Shown one piece after another: positions 32,717-43,453 of a DNA stretch of 64,000 nucleotides. The position numbers and the translations under genes are program-made. The notes under the pieces were generated by a model. That model searched no databases, was not told the origin of the DNA, and saw nothing but the letters and a program-made list of their open reading frames with translations. Source of the DNA: Klebsormidium nitens (taxonomy: Eukaryota > Streptophyta > Klebsormidiophyceae > Klebsormidiales > Klebsormidiaceae); the NCBI GenBank assembly GCA_000708835.1, contig DF237342.1, positions 1-64,000 on the forward strand. Reading direction: 5' to 3'. Positions within the stretch are counted from its first letter, which is position 1. Every line of letters starts with the position of its first letter.

Positions 32717-32736
32717 NNNNNNNNNNNNNNNNNNNN
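32717..32736. other. Assembly gap (20 N) flanked by a 13-nt direct repeat
   Basis: Twenty N bases. GCTACCATTTCTG ends directly at the gap (32704-32716) and recurs at 32758-32770. The gap may be an unresolved short tandem duplication or a false join, not missing sequence. It lies upstream of the FtsJ start codon, in the shared 5' region with the patatin-like gene. Confidence 0.9.
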
Positions 32737-33832
32737 AGCAAGACGGTACACGACACCGCTACCATTTCTGTATTAGGGTTTGCTGAAAGTTAGTAAACCC
32801 TGCATGTGATGAGCTTCATCAGACTGCTGATGTCACTGTTGGCCATGCAAAATGTGAGAGCAAAATTATAACCGTCGAATGGTTCTTCCGAGTTCATCGG
32901 AGGGCTGCGAATGAACGCTAACCGATCAGGTGGCATGTGCTGACATCACGCTTTCGGCGCCTCAGTGCTACACAGAACTCTCGTGAGCATTCTGGTCATG
33001 GAGCACCATACCACTGCTGGAACCCTTCGTCTTCTTAGAAGGAGCACAGAGCCAGCTCAATTGAGAACAGCAATTGCAGTCGCCAATTGCAAAGAAAGTA
33101 GGCAGCACATTTCTCTTCGAGACCTGTGCTGCAGGGCAATGCTGCGCATCTTTACATCTACTGATGAGCAAAGCGGTTCTGGAAACTTTGAGAACCACCA
33201 CAGAACAGTTACTTTGTGTATAGGAGACGGAAGGCTACTGAAGGTGAGTCTCGTAAAGGCTGATTGTTTAAGCATAATGTGCCCTCACTGGCACACAGTC
33301 TGCAATGCTGGCGGTTCATAAGTATCTTATGGTCCCACTGATTCTTGATAACTTTTCTTTTCGATGAGTTACGATGAGGGTCAACAGATAGAAAGTCGAG
33401 TGTTTCCAATTGGAGCTCCTTGTATCAATGTGCACAGATCTGAGCTCAGTTCAATGCTGCCCCTTGAAAAGTCTGAGCTCAATGCGTTGACCACATCAAC
33501 CATGACTGCAACAAGCATGCTTCAATGCAACTGCTGTCTGACCAGTCACTGAAAGCGACAAACTTACAAAACAATCGCTTTTAAACAGCAATGCGTTTGA
33601 AATGCCCTTTCAGCAGACTTCAGTGCTTTCCAATTCGAGGATCTTGAAAGGCCGTTTGAAAGGAGTGTTTCATCTTTCATCACATTGACATTCTTAGTGC
33701 AGGCAAGCATTGTACTTCCCCCATGACCTAAAGTCTTTTACATAGGGGGAAAAGGCACCTTCTGCAGGCCAAGAATTGCACACTCACTTGTCCATAAACA
33801 TCTAGCCAGTGAAAGCAACAAGCGGGCCAAGT
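32737..33832. promoter_or_regulatory. Shared upstream region of FtsJ and patatin-like genes
   Basis: The two start codons (32571 minus, 33833 plus) are 1.26 kb apart in divergent orientation. No convincing exon lies between, though a short leader exon for either gene cannot be excluded. A TTAGGGTTT telo-box-like word occurs near 32773. Confidence 0.4.
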
Positions 33833-36800
33833 ATGGGGAAGAAAGACACTGAGCAGAGGGAAGCCAAGGCCCCCAAAAAGGGGGAACCATCAGAAAGGCC
33901 CAGACACGAACAGCCAAACCCATGGCTAGGCCTAGCGCAGCTAAGCATCGCGCCGAGCTGGCGTGCCGTTCAGGGGGGGGACGAAGAATCGGGCCAGACC
34001 AGAAAAAGCATGAGCCGAGATGAGAGTTCACTCGCCGGCGGTGGTGCGAACGCGCCCTCAGGTGTAAACGGGCCCTCCGGCCACCATCACGAAGAGGCCG
34101 AGAAAGGGAGAGAAGGTACGAGGCAGTCGCTCTGGTTCCCCGTGCTGAGAAAAGAGGCGCCCTCGATCGCCCATCGGGGATTTTCTTTCGTTCGGAGTTT
34201 GATCGCACCGGAAGGCGTGCGGTTGCAGAACAGGGGGGTGCAGGCCGGGGAGTCGTTCATCCCCCAGGAGAAGCAGGACCGCGAAGGGGGCGTGGGTGTG
34301 ACTGAAAAGGAGGGAGGGGGGGCGGGCGTTGGAGCAGAAGGGGGCCATTCACACCTGCCAGATGGCAAGGAGGGCCCGGGTGCGAACAGGCTCAAAGCCG
34401 GGCTTCTGCAGGAGGAAGCGGGGATGCCCACAGCCGCTCCCGCGCGTCCCGTAGAAAGACACTCTAGCGCGCATCCAAACTTGTCGGACAATAGAGGGGA
34501 CAGCGAGTCAGCTTCGCACGGCGCCGAGTCTGCTACTCCAGGGGGGTCGAATGCGGGGCCCTCGGGGACCCCCCTGAGGACGGAATCGTCATCGGGATCG
34601 TCGGCAGGGGGAGGGGGTTTCGTACGAAGGCTCGAAATTCAGATAGGGGAGAACGGCGAAGTGAAAGCGGAGGAAGTGTGGCAAGATGCGATGAGTGCGA
34701 TGGCCGTGGGAGAAGGGGACATGGGACGGCTCGGGAGCGAGGTTCGGCGGCAGTTGAGCAAGATTCCGTCGGACATCATGCCGAAACCGGAGGGCAAGGT
34801 CTGCGTCCTGGCAATAGGTGAGCAAAGGGATTGGTCTACCTTTGTTTAGCTCCATCATCCTGATTCATCTCGAACATGTTTGGTTAATATAAGAGAAGCT
34901 TGCGATGTTGATTGCGTGGAACTAGGCTCCGTTGGTTCTGGTTAGGCTGACTGAGTTCAGTCAAGTCTTGTCCTTCAATAATATTCGATCAGGCAGTTTG
35001 GTATAGACCGGATTGATGAAACTGGCTTTCGCTTATCTAAGCTCGTGACCATCCAATCAATAAGATTTGTTGCATCTACATAGAGGTAAGAAGCGTTAGT
35101 CTTTTGACAATAAGTGGTCATATATTCCCAAGACAGGGACCCGATAATGGGTAGACTCTCTGGACCCTCTTTCTTTGAACAGACAATCTACCTTAAGAAA
35201 GGCACCACTTCTCGCTTCATCTCATAATCCTGGCCTCTTCGTTTGACTATACTCGAAGATTCGGAACGTATCTTGCGAGTGTCAGTCATGGTCGTAATCC
35301 AGAAGACATGCAGTGGCGGCTTTCAGAGCTTCCTAAACGATCGAAGGTCGCTCCGCCCAAATGCTCAATCGCCAACCAAGGGGCAGTCGTCTGAAAGTCC
35401 GTCGCCTCTCTCTATTGCACAGAGCGCTTGTGATCACCTTCGAAGCAGAGCGGGAAAATTCGAGCCTTCCTGATTCAGAGCTCCTCGAGCCTTTCTTACT
35501 CCTAGATGGCGGAGGGGTGCGAGGACTCATACCTGCGCTGACGCTGGCTCGGCTGGAGGGCATGCTGCAGCAGAAGAGCGGCAACCCCGACGCGCGGATC
35601 GCCGACTACTTCGACATGATCGCTGGTCAGTTTGTTTCAAACCCCTAGCTTTACGAATTGCCGTTTGCTGCTCTTACCGGCTTTTCAAAGGGCAGGATGA
35701 TCGCTGGATTATCGCTGGATTCGCCTTCTGAGTTCTGGCCTTCGGTTGCCTTCGACTAAGTCTGGGAAAGCTTGCTATGTCGAGCTGCTGGTACCTTCTC
35801 GTACAGCTCTAGAGGATTACTGTCTCTTCTGTCAAGCCCTGCTTCTGCATCAGAAGCGCTGTATTGACCCTGGCATACTCGTACGGGATGCACGGCAGGC
35901 TGCGCGAGCAATTCAGAGTCGATGATCTTGGAGTCGAAAGTACGAGAGACCTTCCCGCTCCTAAAAAGGGCAGCATTGCTTGTACCGTTCACCTGTAAAG
36001 AAGCCTTCCAGATCCAACAAATATTCGAGCCTCTCAACAAAGCAGATCAAACATTCCCCAGGCTCTTCGTAATCTTACTACAATTAGTAAATAAGCTCAA
36101 GACGTTTGATAAGGTAACCTGGGACGGGGGAATAGCTTGGGATTTTCCTGGTGGGTAGGATGGCGGAGCAGGTGGTTCTCCGGGTCAGGGTTTTCAGTCT
36201 TTGTGGGAGCTTAGTATGATCTTCACTCGCCTTCATCTTCTTAAGAATCATAGGCACGTCCTTGGGCGACTTGCTGGCGTTCACGCTGCTGACGCCCAAC
36301 AACATTCGAAGGCAGCGCTTCAATACTCTGCTCTATGCTTCGAAAGTTCCAGCGTCTCGGACCGCACTCAAAGTCTTTACCCCTAAAGCCTAGAAGATAT
36401 GACACCCCACAGGCACGTCGGCGGGCGGCTTGCTGGCGGTGATGCTGCTGACGCCGGACGAGGACGGGCGGCCGCTCTTCAGCAGACCATTTTCGGAATC
36501 CATGCCCCGCAAACTATGAGTGTCAAGTCCTCACAGGCCAAACTCACCCAAGAATATTAACACCCTCACATATTCCGCAGGAACCTCTGTGGGCGGGCTA
36601 CTGGCAGTGATGCTGCTGACGCCCAACGAGGACGGGCGGCCGCTCTTCAGCGCGGCGGAGGCCGCGACGTTCATCAAGAACAACTCGCCCATGATCTTCT
36701 ACAAGCACTGGGCGGCCGGGCTGCGCCAGATCTTCAAGCCCAAGTACAGCACCAAGTGAGCACCTCTCAAACGTCAGAACCCGCGGAAGGAAAACGTGGA

Positions 36801-39800
36801 CCAAATTCGGACGTTTTGGACCCTCCCAAACTTCCGCCGGTTCTGTCAAGCCTTTTGTGGTCGATCCACCGCCGGTGTTTGTCTGTTAAGGTATACTAAA
36901 GTTAGGGGACTCCTTCGAGCTGGGGCCATATCGCCTTTTGGGGTCCGAAAACGAGGGCTCGCGAAGTTGTATGCTTTACGGAAGCAGTGCATACTTCCGT
37001 GAGATTTGGCACTCGTTGCAAACAGGTTTCGCGTGTTGGAGCATTCCAAACGTGCGCGCCATTGGCGTCCTCGGCAACCCGGTTTCTCGAGCACTACGAT
37101 CACAATATGTCTCGAGAGAAGCTGTGCACTGCAAACGGACTACAGAGGCTCGTGAATATGGATCCATCTCACAGTAACACCAAATCACGAGACCTCTTGG
37201 CTATGTCAAACAGTCTACCACTTCATCACAGGCCTCTAGAGCGCATTCTGGACTTTCTGAACCGCGACACCGGCTCACAATATGGTTGCTTCCCACAGCC
37301 TAATCTGCCCATCCCAGAAGACACCCCCGTCTCAAGACCTGTTGGCTACAGTGACCATTTTTCCTGTTCATCACAGGCCCCTAGAGCGCATACTGGACTA
37401 TTACTTGACGGAGCCGTGGGAGACGCCGCTGACGCTGAAGAACCTGCTCAAGCCGTGCCTCATCACCTCGTACGACCTCAGCCGGGCGTCCCCGCGCTTC
37501 TTTGTTCGGAAACTGGTGAGCCTCGCCAATTCCGTCCGGAATTATCATGTGTAAGTGGTAATTGAACGATTAAGACACGTAGTCATTGCTCACCGTTGCT
37601 TACTGTTGCTTGTTAGAATGAGTCAGTATGGTGTGCCCGGAACGAATAAGCGGCGACCCTCTTTTTTCAAAAGGTGAAGCGTATCTTGCTGGCCGTTATC
37701 CGACGTCGGTATTCAAGGAGGATTGCTCTTTTCCACTTTGCAAAGCAGCGCAACGGCTCAATGTGTTTCTCCACTCATTTAACCTGGCACTCGCAAGACC
37801 CTCAACCTCCAAACCCTGATGTGTTCCGAAGGGCCAGCGCTTGGACTTCCACAATATTGTACCGCACACCGTGTGCCGCTCCAACCCTGCCAAAGCACTA
37901 TAAACGAGCAGTATCTGGTTCAGCGCAACTTCGACTCCCATAAAACTCAGGAACTTTGATACTCCGAAAATCTGGCAAGACCTTGAATCCTGAACATCTC
38001 TTCCAGGCCCAGTAGTCCGACCCGCACGACTTTCTAAAGGTCGGGGACTGTCGGTCCTGAGATTTTGAAGCTCGATTTTTGCCCCTGCGTACTTGAAAAG
38101 AGCAACGGAATCTCGACCACCGTCTAATACGGGGACGTTGGGACTCTGAAATGTTGAAACAACGCAAGTCGGAAAAACACAACATTCATCCAACTCTCCC
38201 AGGCCCAGCTGTCGGACTCCCACGACTTTCGGCTGCGCGACGTGTGCCGCGCCACCGCGGCCGCGCCGTCCTACTTCAAGCCCGCGTGCATCTGGTCGGT
38301 CGACGAGAGCACCCGGGCGGTGTGCGCCGACGGGGGCATCATCGCGAATAACCCGGTTAGTCACTTAAGCCCGCCATTATTTATCAGTTTCGCTACATCT
38401 GACCCGATCCGTAAGAATATCTGTTCTATCTTCAAGCCCGCGTGCATCTGGTCGGTCGACGAGAGCACCCGGGCAGTGTGCGCTAATGGGGGTATCATCG
38501 CAAATAACCCGGTTAGTCAATCAACTCCGCCATTAAGTATCGGCTTCGTTACATCCGACCCGATCCGCGAAGATATCCGTTCTATCTTCAAGCCCGCGTG
38601 CATCGAGTGCGTCGACAAGAGCACCCGGGCAGTGTGTGCTGACGGGGCCGTCATCGGGTTATTCTGGTGAATAACCCGGTTAGTCGCCAAATACTCATTT
38701 TGAACTCAATGTGGAGTTCAATTATCTTAAACCGATCCGTGAGGAGAAGCGTCCCACTCCAAGCCGGCATGCATCTGGTCTGTCGACGAGAGCACCCCGA
38801 CGGGGCATAATCGTGAAACACTCGACTGTTGAGTAGTTCCGTAAAGTTTAGCCCGGTCCGTGAGGATAACCGTCCTACTTCAAGCCCCCGGGTAGTCACC
38901 TGTCAAAGTGTGACCGGGCCAGTACCTGGTCGTATGCACGCCCGGCCAGTAGTTGCTCGACTCTTAGAAAAGTTATCTGCAAACAACCCGATCAACGGTG
39001 AAGCTTATCGAGTCTTCTTCGGGTGGTAGCTAGGTTTGTTCTTTGACTTGATGCGATTACCGGTCAAGTTCGCCGTCGCCGTAATCGCCATTTCTCGTAG
39101 GGCTCTTCTTGCGTCAACCCAGGGCCGGCGAAGTAGTCTCCAAACCCAATCCCATTTCAAAACAACTTAATGCACCTGAGGATGAGCACCTTCTTGAAAG
39201 TCTGAGCCTGACTTGTTTTGACTCTCTTCAGTGCGTCACTAGACGTTAGCCGTAACTGGCCTTCGCTTGCAAACTCGTTGTGGAGACTCGGTTAGTCCTG
39301 GTAGTTACACTCAGCAAGGTCGACTATCGGCAAGCATCTCCCATCATGTTCCGGGCTTGATTCTGGCGCAGTCAAAATCACGCACGGCTGACCTCTCATC
39401 TGTGCCGTGCGCAGACTTTGGCCGCGGTCAACCATCTCATCGTCAACCGGGAAGAGTTTCCGACGTCCAGCCTGACGCGGCCGCGGCTGGTGCTCAGTCT
39501 GGGAGCAGGTGGGTTACTTTAACCAAAATTTTGACCAGAAGCTACCGGTTGTCACCCTGAAGGGCTGAAGGGTTGAACTATATTTTCTAGTCAGCTGCAG
39601 TCGTCCACCGGCCGGCTTTCGTTTTCTGGCAGACTTAGATTCCAAGCAAGGGACACCGGTCGGCAGTCAGCCGGTGCGATTGGTGTTCTTGCTTGTCTTG
39701 AACAGAAGAAAACCTGTCTGGATCTTGTCATATGCCATTTTCTGGACTCGAGCGGAACGAGCTCGAAAGCTGGCACCAGATTGAGAACTCATATTGATGG

Positions 39801-42800
39801 CTCGATGGTCCTTTAACCTCTTTGGCAGACCCACATCTATCTTTTCGTTTGTCTGATGCTCTTCTCTCAGCGCGCCGGCAGACGATGAGCGCCCAACCTG
39901 CCGATCCTCATTCTGGGCGGCAGAAGCGAAAGTCCAATTTGAAATTGGACGTTGCGAAGGCCGTCGTTATATTGACCGTGAAGTTGAATTGTTCTGAGAA
40001 TGTGACCGTTAGGTTCTTGACGTCGTCGGCGTTTACGAATGACGTCCACCGAACCTCGCCGTCCTTCCGGAGGCCTTCTTTTTCACCATATCGTCTTTCC
40101 CGGCGAGGGCGTGGAGACGCACGACTACAAGCGCGCGCGGTAAAAGGGCGTCGGAAATCGTGCTCGTCGGCTTTCTTACGTCGTCCGCGTGCGTGAGGCC
40201 TTGTTTCTGATATTGTTGCATCTTCAGGCGAGGGCGTGGACACGTATGACTACAAGCGCGCGCGCCAGTGGGCACCAGAGTTTGGCAGACGTGAGCCCTT
40301 CCTATGCGTCACGAGCCCTGAAAATGCGTTTAGTCAGGAACCAGAAAATGACGGTTCGAGGCCTTGTTTCTGACCTTGTTGCACTCCCAGGCGAGGGCGT
40401 GGACACGTACGACTACAAGCGCGCGCGGCAGTGGGGCCTGCTGGGGTGGGCGGTCCCCGTGATGGAGATGATGCTGTGGGGGAACGGCAACACCGTCGAC
40501 TTCATCATGACGCTCTTCTCCGAGGCGCTCTCAACAGCCAAGTCCTACCTCCGCATCGAGGCACGTGTTTCACCGCAAACTTTGACATTTGCAGCTTTCA
40601 AGTCCTTTCTTCTTTTCCTCCTTGGCTCCCCGCGCGAGCCGCTCCCTTCAGCAAGTGGTTTGAGTCCTTATGCTTTTTGCTTGTTCGCTCCTTCTCCGAG
40701 GCGCTCTCCCCCGCCACTTCGTACCTCCGGCCGGATCAAGTCACATCCTCCGCCAAAACGCTGAAAGATTTGAGTTTCCACAATATGTCGCAAATCGGGT
40801 GATCCTTTCTTTCCGAGGCGCTCTCTACCGCCAAGTCCTACCTCCGGATCGAGGTATGTGCCCCTCCGCTGTGATTTGAAGAGTTCCACGGAAAATTCCG
40901 GCGTTTCCTGAACTTTCACAGACCGAGAATTATGTTCTCTCCTCCGTTGTGCTACTCTGAACAGCTCAGCATCGCTTAGTCCTACCTCCGCATCGAGGCT
41001 CGTGTGTTTCAACTAACATTCGTAGTCGAGGAGACCCACCTTTCGATTGAGGCACGGAATCTGTCACCGTCTCCAGGGTTTCAAGTCATCCCATCGAATG
41101 CGTAGGTAAACTGTGATTTCCAGGCTGCTCTTTCTCTTTCTTCCGCTCAGCCGCATAATAGAATCAACAAGCAGTAAAAAGGAAACCAAGTGCTTATTTA
41201 CCTCAGCACTTGGCCGCTTCCAATAAAGCGTCTGACCGAAATGTTTATCCAGATTAATGGATGACACGCATTAAGAGGGTGCGTATTCACTCTCACCGGG
41301 CGCCGCTCGTTCAGTCCTCCAGGTGAAGAACCTATCCGGGACCACGAAACAGCTGGACAACGCCACCGTCGCCAACGTCACGAGGGGGTGACACTGGATT
41401 GGCTTCAATATTCAACCCCATCAAGGGCGAATGCACACTGGAACCACCGGTCGCCACTCTCTGTCTTTTTAGCTGAAAGAACTTGACTAGGACCACGAAG
41501 CAGCTGACAACGTCAGCCCCGCCAACGTCACAACGGTACGCTGAACCCGCTGCCAAAGATACGAGCATTATGAGCGCATTCACACTGTATTCACCGGTCG
41601 CCACTCTCTGTCTTTCCCCAGGTGAAGAACCTGACCGGGACCACGAAGCAGCTGGACAACGCCACTCCCGCCAACATCGCCGCACTGGAGAAGCTGACCG
41701 AGGAAGCGCTCGCGAGCAAGGCCGTCACGCTCGACCGGTGAGCCCCCGCCCTTTCGCCTCGCGTGCTTTTGTTTCTGTGCTTCTACGCGCCGCGTATTTT
41801 TAAGCCGTATAAACTTTTTAAATCAGCATTGATAGTTTCCTTGATGCGAGTCGGAAAAGGAAAAGTCCTGGGAAGCTCGACAGTACGCCCGAAATCCTTT
41901 CCACGCACTTCTCTCCTCTTCGCCCCTCAAGATTGCCTTGAAAGGGCTGAAAACAGCAATCTGCAAATTGACCCCAAAACAATTCCTGGCAGCCTGCTGA
42001 AAGGACACATTGGTTCGAAAATCGTTACTTTCCATCGAGTACGTCCATGACGTACCAACTTCGAAGGTTGGTACGTCATTGCAATTCGTACGTCCATGCG
42101 CTATGCCCCTCGGTACTGTTCTTGTGCTCAATGCGGTCCCGTGATTCGGTTCATCCCCGTTCACGGTGCGCCGCGTCTCTCTCTTTCGCGTTCGTTTCCT
42201 TGCCGTGTTTCCGTATCTGCCCGCTCCTGGCCCAGGGTCCAGATGCTTACTCTGAAGCGAATCATACTGTAAAGCCTTAAAGGAGGGGCGCACGAGGTTC
42301 CCTAAATGAATCGCCGTTTGACGAAGGCCCTGCAGCCTGTAATCGCCAGTCCTTCAGCAAATATTGCGTGTGAAGTCGTCCTCTTTTGTGCTGGCCCGGT
42401 TGCCACTCCGTATGTTACAAATGCCGACCGATATGTTCCTGTGAAAGGTCCGCAAGCCAGAAGTCTGGTTTGTGAATCTTGGCTCACCCTTACCCGAGGC
42501 ACATTTCGGTAGATAAACATGTTGTGCCCAGAGGAAGTGGAAGCGTGTTCAGCATTTATGTTTTGGGCAGTTGAGTTATGACATTTCGCCGCTTCTCGTG
42601 AGCGCCGTTTTGGAATTGATCCTGAAACCTTTCCCGATTGCTCTCCGATGCCGCAGAGCCCCCCTGAATCCCCCCGGCCACGGGCCTGAACCCAAGACAA
42701 ATTCTGAATTACTGCAAGGGTGACAATCGCCCGGGCGGGCGCCGGGCGCGCTTAGATCAAATCCGCTGTCTCCGTTCACTGCCTCTGCAACGTCCTCGGC

Positions 42801-43453
42801 TTCTCCGTCTGTCACGGCTTCGACCAAGAGCTCAGACAGACAGCTGACGAACTACGTTTGGTCGAACCCGGATGACAGACCCTCCTTCCTTTCTGCAGTT
42901 TCAGTCACCTCGTAGATTCTATGCCTACAAGTCAAAAACTACAGCTTTCAACTCCAGCTTCTTCTCTGCACTGACGCAACCCACGATTCATGTAGTTTGC
43001 AACCCAAAAATCAGGTGGTTTTAACCCAAGGCTACCCAGATTTGCTCAGGATGCCAATCAGCCTTACGCAGGGTGCGTGTCAGCTCAGGAATGTCACGAA
43101 CGCCCTTTTTCTGAGCTGTAGAGCGTCACACTGTTCGCACACCCGAACACCTAACCCGACGCCTAACCCGACACCTAACCCCCCGTCTAACCCGCCCCAG
43201 GTACGGCTTCGTCCAAGAGCTCGACGAAACCTACGGGGAGCGCCTCGAGGAGTTTGCCGACGAGCTCATCGCGGAGGCCGATTCGCGCACGCGCCGCGCT
43301 GAGCCGACGGTGCGCATCTCCGCACCCGCGCCCGCGCGTCTCCGAGAGGACCTCCGGGGGAAGAAGGTCGACCGGGGGGGGGACTTTCTCTCGTGGAGGA
43401 AGCAGGAGCTGCCGGTCGGGGCACGACCCGCCAACCCGGGGGACAAAGTCTAG
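33833..43453 (+). CDS. Patatin-like phospholipase/acyl hydrolase with long disordered N-terminus
   Basis: Nine exons: 33833-34817, 35506-35625, 36581-36755, 37377-37515, 38203-38355, 39415-39508, 40391-40560, 41622-41737 and 43201-43453; 734 residues, sum divisible by three. Patatin-like lipases cleave acyl chains from membrane glycerolipids using a Ser-Asp pair. The motifs are complete: oxyanion loop DGGGVRGL (329-336), nucleophile elbow GTSVGG (Ser371) and DGGIIANNP (Asp516). The first 310 residues are Gly/Ser/Glu-rich and disordered, which is unusual for plant patatins. The C-terminus is basic and charged. The exon 7 donor reads GAG then GCACGT, so intron 7 would be GC-AG if this model is right. 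Introns 2-4 and 6-7, and intron 5's 5' half, carry decayed copies of exon edges. The canonical GxSxG separates it from the plant group with GxGxG. Confidence 0.92.
36254..36484 (+). repeat. Two decayed acceptor-side copies of lipase exon 3
   Basis: Copies start at 36254 and 36413; the real exon starts at 36581 (steps 159 and 168). The near copy keeps CCACAG, is about 90% alike for 70 nt and would encode GTSAGG, a working-type nucleophile elbow, then ends abruptly at 36484 with no donor. The far copy keeps TAG and would encode GTSLGD. Similarity decays with distance. Confidence 0.88.
37189..37262 (+). repeat. Decayed acceptor-side copy of lipase exon 4
   Basis: TTCATCACAG then GCC.CTAGAGCGCAT.CTGGACT is shared by 37224-37257 and the real exon edge at 37377 (step 145 nt). 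About 40 nt of upstream intron (AGACCT.TTGGCTA) is duplicated with it. The acceptor is intact but the exon part ends after about 30 nt. Confidence 0.85.
37919..38040 (+). repeat. Two decayed acceptor-side copies of lipase exon 5
   Basis: The real edge is CCCAG then GCCCAGCTGTCGGACTCC at 38203. A copy at 38001-38040 reads TTCCAG then GCCCAGTAGTCCGACCC and carries an in-frame stop. A weaker one at 37919-37948 reads TTCAGCGCAACTTCGACTCCCA. The nearer copy is the better preserved. Confidence 0.7.
38431..38905 (+). repeat. Donor-side ladder: four decayed copies of the end of lipase exon 5
   Basis: The end of exon 5 with its catalytic DGG and about 75 nt of intron (from TTCAAGCCCGCG at 38275) repeats from 38431, 38587, 38758 and 38879. 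The first two steps are exactly 156 nt, then 171 and 121. Copy 1 keeps AACCCG then GTTAGT and would encode NGG. Copy 2 encodes DGA and has an insertion before its donor. Copy 3 has lost the middle. Copy 4 is only a stub. This is the clearest decay series in the window. Confidence 0.93.
40070..40263 (+). repeat. Two decayed acceptor-side copies of lipase exon 7
   Basis: GCGAGGGCGTGGA.ACG followed by GACTACAAGCGCGCGCG occurs at 40103, 40228 and in the real exon at 40391 (steps 125 and 163). The middle copy keeps TTCAG and is preceded by GAGGCCTTGTTTCTGA, the same intron words as before the real exon. The first copy has CCCGG in place of the acceptor. Confidence 0.9.
40685..41062 (+). repeat. 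Donor-side ladder of lipase exon 7
   Basis: The exon 7 end (CTCCGAGGCGCTCTC to CTCCGCATCGAG, ending 40560) recurs at about 40691-40738, 40811-40853 and 40970-40997, with a trace at 41040-41060. The 40811 copy ends CTCCGGATCGAG then GTATGTG, a proper donor, whereas the working exon has GCACGT. The third copy shows GCTCGT, like the real exon. Confidence 0.85.
41283..41535 (+). repeat. Two acceptor-side copies of lipase exon 8
   Basis: The real edge is CCCCAG then GTGAAGAACCTGACCGGGACC at 41622. Copies begin at 41323 (TCCAG then GTGAAGAACCTATCC) and 41473 (TTTAG then CTGAAAGAACTTGACT), steps 150 and 149 nt. About 40 nt of intron (ATTCAC, CACCGGTCGCCACTCTCTGTC) is repeated with each. The exon part breaks off after about 60 nt. 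Confidence 0.92.
42048..42080. repeat. Near-perfect 16-bp hairpin in lipase intron 8
   Basis: ATGACGTACCAACTTC is followed directly by its complement with one extra G (GAAGGTTGGTACGTCAT). The word TACGTCCATG flanks it on both sides (42041 and about 42090). It could be a tiny foldback element with a target-site duplication. Confidence 0.6.
43141..43200 (+). repeat. CCTAACCCGAC minisatellite at the end of lipase intron 8
   Basis: About five imperfect units of CCTAACCC(GAC/CGA) run up to the exon 9 acceptor. They are telomere-like in composition (CCCTAA) but not a true telomere array. A looser relative lies past the stop codon at about 43550-43580 (CCTAACCCCCTAACC). Confidence 0.7.

Noticed and set aside
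36413-36484. Lipase exon 3 copy as a mutually exclusive cassette exon
   Set aside because: It has an acceptor but no donor before similarity ends, so it cannot replace exon 3.
38242-38670. 142-residue frame reading through lipase exon 5 and two donor-side copies as one exon
   Set aside because: Exon 5 has a fitting GTTAGT donor in phase with exon 6, and the read-through ends in a stop; the open frame follows from the unit length being divisible by three.
43141-43200. Telomere or interstitial telomeric array
   Set aside because: Units are CCTAACCCGAC-like and few; they do not match the plant or algal telomere repeat in tandem.
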